From: Caulobacteraceae bacterium
GTDB taxonomy: Bacteria; Pseudomonadota; Alphaproteobacteria; Caulobacterales; Caulobacteraceae
Length of the DNA stretch: 7,077 nt
Direction of reading: 5' to 3'
Assembly (NCBI GenBank): GCA_025351125.1
Contig: JANXWN010000280.1
Coordinates: forward strand, 1-7,077
In this document: positions 1-3,706 of the stretch, in pieces
How the letters are laid out: each line of letters opens with the position of its first letter
Position numbering within the stretch: the first letter of the stretch is position 1
The notes under the pieces: generated by a model
Told to the model about the DNA's origin: nothing
Database searches by the model: none
The model's input: the letters and a program-made list of their open reading frames with translations, nothing else
Made by a program: the position numbers and the translations under genes

Positions 1-1
1 A

Positions 2-148
2 GCGACAAAGGCCGGCCTATCCGCTTTAGGCTGGGTGAGGGGGCCATCCGACGGCGGCTTTGGCGGCTATCAAGCGGTCGAGCGGTACGACGGGCGGTGG
101 GCGGCGGCCAGCGAAATGCGCAAAGACGGCGCGGCTTTAGCGTACTAG
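2..148 (+). CDS. Gamma-glutamyltransferase family protein, C-terminal fragment (5' end outside window)
   Basis: Only the last 48 codons are present, reading in the second frame from the window edge to TAG at 146-148. The peptide contains GGFGGYQAVERYDGRW and ends SEMRKDGAALAY. A GGYQA block followed by an S-x-x-RKDG-A-A-x-x-Y terminus is, as I know the family, how gamma-glutamyltransferases end. These are N-terminal-nucleophile hydrolases, usually exported, that cleave themselves into two subunits and transfer or hydrolyse the gamma-glutamyl group of glutathione and related amides. The fragment would belong to the small subunit; the catalytic threonine lies outside the window, so activity cannot be judged. 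The stop codon is the first three bases of a palindromic element. A distant family member with another substrate is possible. The family call rests on a short tail only. Confidence 0.72.
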   Translation, partial: ATKAGLSALGWVRGPSDGGFGGYQAVERYDGRWAAASEMRKDGAALAY

Positions 149-197
149 AGCCTGATGCGTTTACACGGAACAGATGTAAACGCTGATTCAGGCTCTA
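146..197. repeat. Intergenic palindromic element 1, overlapping the upstream stop codon
   Basis: This is a two-tier inverted repeat. The outer arms (146-155 and 188-197, TAGAGCCTGA/TCAGGCTCTA) match over 10 bp. The inner arms (157-165 and 175-183, GCGTTTACA/TGTAAACGC) match over 9 bp around a 9-nt loop. The first three bases are the TAG stop of the gamma-glutamyltransferase-like gene. It shares TAGAGC-N2-GAT ends with the element at 209-261, so the two look like one repeat family. A folded transcript could protect or end the upstream mRNA, but no clean T-tract follows, only TTTT four bases on. Confidence 0.85.
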
Positions 198-208
198 CAC
201 TTTTGCAT

Positions 209-261
209 TTAGAGCAGGATTCAAATTTTAGACGGGTCCGTCTAAAATCATCCTGCTCTAA
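209..261. repeat. Intergenic palindromic element 2, directly upstream of the yjbR-type gene
   Basis: This is a long inverted repeat. The outer arms (209-220 and 250-261, TTAGAGCAGGAT/ATCCTGCTCTAA) match over 12 bp. The inner arms (225-234 and 239-248, ATTTTAGACG/CGTCTAAAAT) match over 10 bp with a GGTC tetraloop. The only unpaired bases are TCAA on one side and C on the other. The element ends 15 nt before the next start codon, and that gap holds the ribosome binding site, so a transcript crossing it would carry a very stable 5' hairpin. Its ends match those of element 1. Confidence 0.88.
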
Positions 262-276
262 CACGGCGAGGGCTCG

Positions 277-621
277 ATGACTGAAGACGCATTTCGCGAC
301 ATCTGTCTAGCGTTCCCCGGCGCGCAAAAAGGCGCGTCCTACGGCAAACCGTCTTTTTTGGTCAATAATAAATTCTTCACCCGATTGCGCCGGCAAGACG
401 CGAGTGCGGTTCTCATGGACGTTCACATCGACGAGCGTGAGATGCTGATGGAAGCGGAACCAGCCACCTTCCCCATTACCTCGCACTATAAGGATTATCC
501 GGCGGTTCTGGCGCGGATTGAGAGCCTGCACCCGGGCTCTCTGCGCAATTTTCTCGAACGGCGCTGGCGCAAGATCGCGCCCAAAGCTTTGGTCAAAGCG
601 GGTTTGAGCACGCCTGAGTGA
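277..621 (+). CDS. MmcQ/YjbR family protein
   Basis: The 114-residue product is the normal length for the MmcQ/YjbR (DUF419) family, small CyaY-like alpha/beta proteins often labelled DNA-binding although their cellular role is not settled. Recognisable parts are FPGA (13-16), YGKPSF (22-27) followed by the hydrophobic strand around FFTRLRR, and the C-terminal block RRWRKIAPKALVKA (95-108) with its conserved Trp and APK-x-LV. GAGGG at 268-272 lies 4 nt before the ATG and supports this start. The gene sits just after two palindromic elements. No separate promoter is visible in the 15 nt between hairpin and start, so it is either read through from the upstream gene or its promoter lies within the repeats. 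It converges on the minus-strand gene ending at 624, with 2 nt between stop codons. The family call is secure; the function is not. Confidence 0.9.
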   Translation: MTEDAFRDICLAFPGAQKGASYGKPSFLVNNKFFTRLRRQDASAVLMDVHIDEREMLMEAEPATFPITSHYKDYPAVLARIESLHPGSLRNFLERRWRKIAPKALVKAGLSTPE

Positions 622-623
622 AA

Positions 624-1319
624 TTAGCCTGGCGACGGCCCGGCGGCCGGACGCGTGCCGATCCCGGGCGTGATGGCGGGTAGCGGCGCCGGCGCCGGCG
701 GCGGGGCAAGTTGTGGTCTGGCGTAGACGCGGCGATGCAAGAACGCTTTGGCGCGCGGATGATGTCGCGGCGCGAACCGCGCCGGCTGAACGGGACTTGC
801 GACCGCGACGGGGGGCGCGGGCGGCGGCGGCGGGGCCGGCGCGTACAGCGCCGCCGCGACCGGTGGCGGGGGCCTGACGGCTGTCGCCGCCATCGGGCGG
901 TGGAACACGTTCCAGGCCAGCGCCGCCAAGCCTAAAAAGAGCGCGCCTGACACGCCGATGGTGATGAAATTGTTCGACGCTGGTCGCACGGGCGGCTTTA
1001 CCTGCGGCGCAAACCCCTCGATCGGTTGCGCGCGGATACGGCGAGACAGCGCCTCGCCCATCTCGACAACATCTAAAGCAAGCCGGCGTGTCGCGCTTTC
1101 CGCGCGATGCTCGACGCCCTCGACTTGGTAGGTCAATTCGGCCGACATCGACGCGAGGCGCTCTTCCAGAGTCTGGATGGCCGCCTGGAGGTCGTCGATA
1201 GTGTGGGCGAACGATTCGGGAGACGGGCTGCTTTGATTATGGAACCGGTCGGTTTCGGCGGGGCGGGCGACGACACGACCGCGGTCTGCGGAAAGGCCTT
1301 TGGCGACCTCGCGAACCAT
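624..1319 (-). CDS. Hypothetical bitopic membrane protein with coiled coil and proline-rich tail
   Basis: I do not recognise a named family for this 231-residue protein. It has three visible parts. Residues 38-98 are charged and heptad-like (DDLQAAIQTLEERLASMSAEL onward), probably a cytoplasmic coiled coil. Residues 117-139 form one hydrophobic segment (ITIGVSGALFLGLAALAW). Residues 144-231 are very rich in Pro and Ala (PPPPPAPP runs, with a His/Arg-rich patch near 184-197), resembling an extended periplasmic linker. The lack of a signal peptide and the mid-protein span suggest N-in topology. The ATG is preceded by GGAG with 8 nt spacing. It begins 35 nt after the stop of the hydrolase gene on the same strand, so the two are probably co-transcribed. 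Its stop is 2 nt from that of the convergent yjbR-type gene. A role in the envelope or in scaffolding is possible but unsupported. Confidence 0.75.
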   Translation of the reverse strand: MVREVAKGLSADRGRVVARPAETDRFHNQSSPSPESFAHTIDDLQAAIQTLEERLASMSAELTYQVEGVEHRAESATRRLALDVVEMGEALSRRIRAQPIEGFAPQVKPPVRPASNNFITIGVSGALFLGLAALAWNVFHRPMAATAVRPPPPVAAALYAPAPPPPPAPPVAVASPVQPARFAPRHHPRAKAFLHRRVYARPQLAPPPAPAPLPAITPGIGTRPAAGPSPG

Positions 1320-1354
1320 TGCCTACGCTCCGATCGCTGCGAAAAGCGTTCGCA

Positions 1355-2260
1355 TCACGCCGTGCCGATCCCTCGACGCCCAGCGGCGCTGCAAATACCG
1401 TCGATCACCGTGTCATAGAGCGCGGGCGGGATATCGTGACCCATTCCGGCGATAATCCGCAGATCGGCGCCGGGAATATGCGCGGCCGTATCGCGTCCGC
1501 CCGAGAGCGGCACCAGGGGATCGTCTTCGCCGTGGATCACTACGGTCGGCGCCGAAATCGTCGCCAATTGCGCGCGTCGTTCCGGCGAGGCGACGATGGC
1601 GGCATATTGGCGCAAGAACCCCAACGGATAATAGCTGCGTTCAAAATAGCTTTTAGATTGGGCCCGCAGGTCCGCGTCGCTCACCGGATAGCCCGGGGAT
1701 CCAATAACCCGTGAGCCCCGCGCCGCGTGCGCCAAAAAACCATCCAGATTCTGACGCGGATCGGGCCCACGCTCGGTCAAGACCGCCATGGCCTGCGGCG
1801 TCGCGCGCGATAACGTCGGATGGCCGCTGGTGGACATTATCGATGTGAGCGAGAGCGTGCGCTGCGGATAGTTCGCCGCCACCAATTGGGCGATCATGCC
1901 GCCCATCGACGCGCCCACGATGTGCGCTTGCGCGATGCCCAAACCGTCCAATATGCCGACCGCGTCGTCCGCCATATCGCTGAGGGTGTAGGCGGCGGGC
2001 GGCTTGGTCCCCGCACTAACAGCGGCGACGATGGCAGGCATGTCAGGCGCGCCAGCGGCCTCGCACTTTTCCGACAAGCCTACATCGCGATTATCAAACC
2101 GAATCACCCGGAAGCCGCGGGCGGCCAACTTATCGACAAAATCCTCGCTCCAACGCGTCATCTGGGCGCCCAGCCCCATTATCAAAAGCAGCGCGGGGTC
2201 CGACGGATGACCATGCACATCATATTCAAAGTGCAGGCCATTGGAGGATAGTTGCGGCAT
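1355..2260 (-). CDS. Alpha/beta hydrolase
   Basis: The 301-residue product has the alpha/beta-hydrolase fold elements in order: a first strand and oxyanion region (LLLIMGLGAQM, 25-34), the segment FDNRDVGLS (55-63) typical of RdmC/aclacinomycin-esterase-like and epoxide-hydrolase-like members, the nucleophile elbow G-A-S-M-G-G with Ser118, an acid region HGEDDPLVP (243-251) where Asp247 is the likely triad acid, and His275 in GMGHD. The full triad suggests an active esterase, lipase or related hydrolase; the substrate cannot be told. No signal peptide is seen. I start it at the ATG at 2258-2260, with GAGG 5 nt upstream. The frame stays open to 2461, but those 67 extra codons are non-hydrolase-like and cross an AT-rich inverted repeat. 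It probably leads a two-gene operon with the coiled-coil membrane protein downstream. Confidence 0.93.
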   Translation of the reverse strand: MPQLSSNGLHFEYDVHGHPSDPALLLIMGLGAQMTRWSEDFVDKLAARGFRVIRFDNRDVGLSEKCEAAGAPDMPAIVAAVSAGTKPPAAYTLSDMADDAVGILDGLGIAQAHIVGASMGGMIAQLVAANYPQRTLSLTSIMSTSGHPTLSRATPQAMAVLTERGPDPRQNLDGFLAHAARGSRVIGSPGYPVSDADLRAQSKSYFERSYYPLGFLRQYAAIVASPERRAQLATISAPTVVIHGEDDPLVPLSGGRDTAAHIPGADLRIIAGMGHDIPPALYDTVIDGICSAAGRRGIGTA

Positions 2261-2318
2261 GCGGACCTCGCGTTGGACGGTGAACTTCAAGACCTTGGGC
2301 CTGTTCAACGCTGATTCA

Positions 2319-2328
2319 CAAGCGCTTG
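2319..2328. promoter_or_regulatory. Perfect 10-bp palindrome CAAGCGCTTG, possible operator
   Basis: This is a perfect palindrome about 59 nt upstream of the hydrolase start. Its AAGCGCTT core resembles the centre of many LacI-family operators. No LacI-type regulator is encoded in the window, and a 10-bp palindrome can arise by chance, so the assignment is tentative. Confidence 0.3.
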
Positions 2329-2394
2329 CGTGGATAAAACGTTTTTGGCCATTGCAATATGACCGAAGCGTGACACTAAAATAAAACGATGGAC

Positions 2395-2455
2395 ACCTGC
2401 GAATGGTGATTCGGCGCCCATTGGCTACCCAATGTTTTTTCGAATTTTCGCAGGT
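2395..2455. repeat. Nested inverted repeat with terminator-like core
   Basis: The outer arms (2395-2403 ACCTGCGAA and 2447-2455 TTCGCAGGT) match over 9 bp. Inside, CATTGG (2419-2424) and CCAATG (2429-2434) form a hairpin with a CTAC loop, directly followed on the plus strand by six T (2435-2440), the form of a weak intrinsic terminator. CCATT (2418-2422) could instead pair with AATGG (2402-2406), so two mutually exclusive folds exist. On the plus strand this lies about 110 nt before the small membrane-protein ORF; on the minus strand it is in the upstream region of the hydrolase. Confidence 0.6.
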
Positions 2456-2550
2456 CGCCATACGATTAAACGCGGAGACGGGTCAGTTTCCGAGAATTTT
2501 TTGTAGTCGGACCAGATACTAACAGCGCCGCAACTTGGGTGAGAAAGGTT

Positions 2551-2557
2551 AGGAGGT
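2551..2557 (+). promoter_or_regulatory. Near-perfect Shine-Dalgarno sequence AGGAGGT
   Basis: AGGAGGT is complementary to the anti-Shine-Dalgarno end of 16S rRNA. Its AGGAGG part ends 9 nt before a GTG at 2566. It is the strongest ribosome binding site I see in the window, and the GTG is the only start codon at suitable spacing. This is the main evidence that the short ORF after it is translated. Confidence 0.75.
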
Positions 2558-2565
2558 AAGCGACG

Positions 2566-2691
2566 GTGCCGCGGACAGGTCATCAGCCCGGACAATTGCA
2601 AGTAGCGCGCATGTCGGTGTGGTTGTTTGCGGCCGCCTTTTCAATCATGGCCTGGCTGTCAGCCCTGGTTATTCTGCAGGACGTTTTTTAA
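2566..2691 (+). CDS. Small single-span membrane protein (41 aa), unrecognised
   Basis: This short ORF starts with GTG and ends with TAA. It encodes a 41-residue peptide: a polar, basic N-terminus with R3, H6 and R15, then an almost unbroken hydrophobic stretch at about 17-38 (SVWLFAAAFSIMAWLSALVI) and the tail LQDVF. This predicts one membrane helix with the basic end in the cytoplasm. Translation is supported by AGGAGGT at 2551-2557 with ideal spacing; the in-frame ATG at 2611 would give 26 residues but has no ribosome binding site. I recognise no family; it does not look like KdpF, CydX or CcoQ. A structured region follows the stop, and a plus-strand terminator lies at 2936-2977. It could be a regulatory micro-protein, a subunit of a membrane complex or a type I toxin-like peptide. 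I am fairly confident it is translated; function is unknown. Confidence 0.6.
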   Translation: MPRTGHQPGQLQVARMSVWLFAAAFSIMAWLSALVILQDVF

Positions 2692-2692
2692 C

Positions 2693-2736
2693 AGGGTTCA
2701 AAGAGGACGATTGACATCGATGCACCTCCAAACCCT
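2693..2736 (+). other. Potential 3'-UTR hairpin containing an anti-Shine-Dalgarno-like segment
   Basis: Starting two bases after the small ORF's stop codon, three consecutive helices can stack: AGGGTT/AACCCT (2693-2698 with 2731-2736), GAGG/CCTC (2703-2706 with 2725-2728) and CGAT/ATCG (2708-2711 with 2716-2719) around a TGAC loop. Asymmetric internal loops lower its stability. The 3' side carries CACCTCC (2723-2729), matching the anti-Shine-Dalgarno core of 16S rRNA and complementary over six bases to GGAGGT in the ORF's own ribosome binding site. Confidence 0.4.
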
Positions 2737-2869
2737 CAGTAACGCGCCAAATTGCGCCGGCCTTAACGACCACCCACGTCCGCGCCGTGCGTCTGTGACT
2801 TTTTCGACACGTTCGCCAACCGAGTGACCGGAAAGGTCTTCGATGCTCTTGCTCATTCGCCTGAGTTGG

Positions 2870-2909
2870 AAAAAAGTGGCCCGGCGAAAGAATGCACTCC
2901 GCCGGGCCA
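2870..2909 (-). terminator. Intrinsic terminator, minus orientation
   Basis: TGGCCCGGCG (2877-2886) and CGCCGGGCCA (2900-2909) form a perfect 10-bp GC-rich stem with a 13-nt loop. Read on the minus strand, the stem is followed by C and then six T (complement of A at 2870-2875), the standard intrinsic terminator layout. No recognised minus-strand gene lies immediately upstream; recQ is about 800 nt away with a plus-strand gene between. It therefore ends either antisense transcription or an unannotated short RNA. Confidence 0.7.
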
Positions 2910-2935
2910 GTCTAGCCGCGAGAATGGGGGGGGAT

Positions 2936-2977
2936 GCCCGCGGCGACTCCTAATGTGTCTGCCGCGGGCGTCTTTTT
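2936..2977 (+). terminator. Intrinsic terminator, plus orientation
   Basis: GCCCGCGGC (2936-2944) and GCCGCGGGC (2961-2969) form a perfect 9-bp GC-rich stem with a 16-nt loop, followed by GTC and five T (2973-2977). It would end plus-strand transcripts, most simply the one carrying the 41-codon ORF ending at 2691. It also insulates the DUF4112 gene from upstream transcription. Confidence 0.75.
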
Positions 2978-3214
2978 CAATACGTGTTTCCTAAACTTTT
3001 TGTAAAAAACTCCATTTGACGAAGTTTTCTTGAGTTTGGTGGGTGATATCCCTCGTACCGCAACGCGCGTCCTTGAATTTACCGGCTCGGTAGGACATCG
3101 GTGTGGCCCGTGACACCCGCCTCGCCGGCCCATGCCGCACTGGCGTTGCGCGACTGGCCGCCCCATATCCATGGCGAGCGACGGACACCCACCCCTACTT
3201 TGCGAGCGAAGTTT

Positions 3215-3658
3215 ATGAACAACGATGTGGATCTGGCGGACATTCGTCGCCGTGTCGAACTCATCGGGCGTCTTTCCGACGGCCTGGTGACGATAGGGCC
3301 ATTCGGCATCGGCTTGGATGGCGTGTTGAACTGGATACCCGGATTGGGCGAGATCTACAGCGCCGGGGCGGCGGCTTATTTGCTCGCGCAAGGATATCGC
3401 GCGGGCGTGCCGGCCCCGACCCTGCTCCTGGCCGCCGCTCTGATGGGCGGCCGCACGGTGATCACCGCTATCCCGCTGGCTGGACCGGTCGTCGCTGACA
3501 TCTTCACCATGCACAAGTGGTCGGCCCGCCTGATCGTGGCGGCGATCGACAAGCGCCTCGCCGCGCAAGCCGAGGGCCGTCCCGCGGCGGCATCGCCATC
3601 ACCCATGGCTAGAGCCCCGCTGTGGCGCACGCGCCGTAACCGCGCGGCGATCGCGTAG
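3215..3658 (+). CDS. DUF4112 domain-containing membrane protein
   Basis: The 147-residue product matches DUF4112, a family of small putative membrane proteins of unknown function. Visible hallmarks are an amphipathic start (DIRRRVELIGRLSDGL, 9-24), the block GIGLDGVLNWIPGLGEI (31-47), a hydrophobic segment running to about 60, the linker YRAGVPAPTLL (61-71), and a second hydrophobic block with TAIPLAGPVVADIF (84-97), then KWSARL. The two IP-x-x-G motifs about 46 residues apart look like an internal repeat. The tail from 120 is Ala/Pro/Arg-rich and probably disordered. I chose ATG 3215 because the domain starts right after it, although only a poor GCGAAG-like site precedes it. GTG at 3101, with AGGA 5 nt upstream, would add 38 unlikely residues. 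It converges on recQ with 48 nt between stops. The domain call is good; the start is less sure. Confidence 0.82.
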   Translation: MNNDVDLADIRRRVELIGRLSDGLVTIGPFGIGLDGVLNWIPGLGEIYSAGAAAYLLAQGYRAGVPAPTLLLAAALMGGRTVITAIPLAGPVVADIFTMHKWSARLIVAAIDKRLAAQAEGRPAAASPSPMARAPLWRTRRNRAAIA

Positions 3659-3706
3659 GCGCTTTGCGCCCAGGCGAACGCGACAGAGAGATGATCGATC
3701 CGGCGC

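Larger units (their letters stand above)
2261..2565. other. Intergenic region between the hydrolase and the small membrane-protein ORF
   Basis: This region lies between divergently transcribed genes and should hold both promoters. It is more AT-rich than its surroundings. I see a 10-bp palindrome at 2319-2328, a nested inverted repeat at 2395-2455, and a strong ribosome binding site at 2551-2557 for the ORF starting at 2566. I found no convincing -35/-10 pair on either strand and do not assign promoters. A 67-codon open extension of the hydrolase frame across this stretch looks non-coding. Confidence 0.6.
2692..3214. other. Gene-free region with hairpins and opposing terminators
   Basis: I see no well-supported protein gene in these 523 nt. 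From left to right they hold a branched hairpin at 2693-2736, a minus-oriented terminator at 2870-2909, eight G in a row at 2926-2933, a plus-oriented terminator at 2936-2977, an AT-rich stretch at about 2978-3050 that may contain the promoter of the DUF4112 gene, and the leader of that gene. A 52-codon minus-strand ORF (2698-2856) and a 35-codon plus-strand ORF (2720-2827) overlap here, and neither has good supporting signals. The two terminators leave room for a small RNA on either strand. Confidence 0.55.

Noticed and set aside
2307..2318. 12-base segment AACGCTGATTCA identical to 179-190 in palindromic element 1
   Set aside because: A 12-base match within 7 kb is expected by chance a few times, and no palindrome partner accompanies it here.
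2261..2461. 67-codon N-terminal extension of the hydrolase to an ATG at 2461
   Set aside because: The extension is rich in Cys, Lys and Ser, has no hydrolase features and crosses the AT-rich inverted repeat. The ATG at 2258-2260 has a good ribosome binding site and starts right at the fold.
2627..2827. 66-codon plus-strand frame and its internal ATG at 2720
   Set aside because: It overlaps the better supported 41-codon ORF in another frame, has no good ribosome binding site and its composition is not protein-like.
3101..3214. GTG start at 3101 giving a 38-residue extension of the DUF4112 protein
   Set aside because: AGGA precedes it at reasonable spacing, but the added residues are Pro/Ala/His-rich and outside the domain. 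Kept only as an alternative start.
2912..3568. 218-codon minus-strand frame
   Set aside because: It is mostly antisense to the DUF4112 gene, crosses the plus-oriented terminator stem and has low-complexity composition. Treated as a shadow frame.
3658..3670. GGCGC-TTT-GCGCC hairpin between the DUF4112 and recQ stop codons
   Set aside because: Only 5 bp with no T-tract on either side, so it is not called a terminator.
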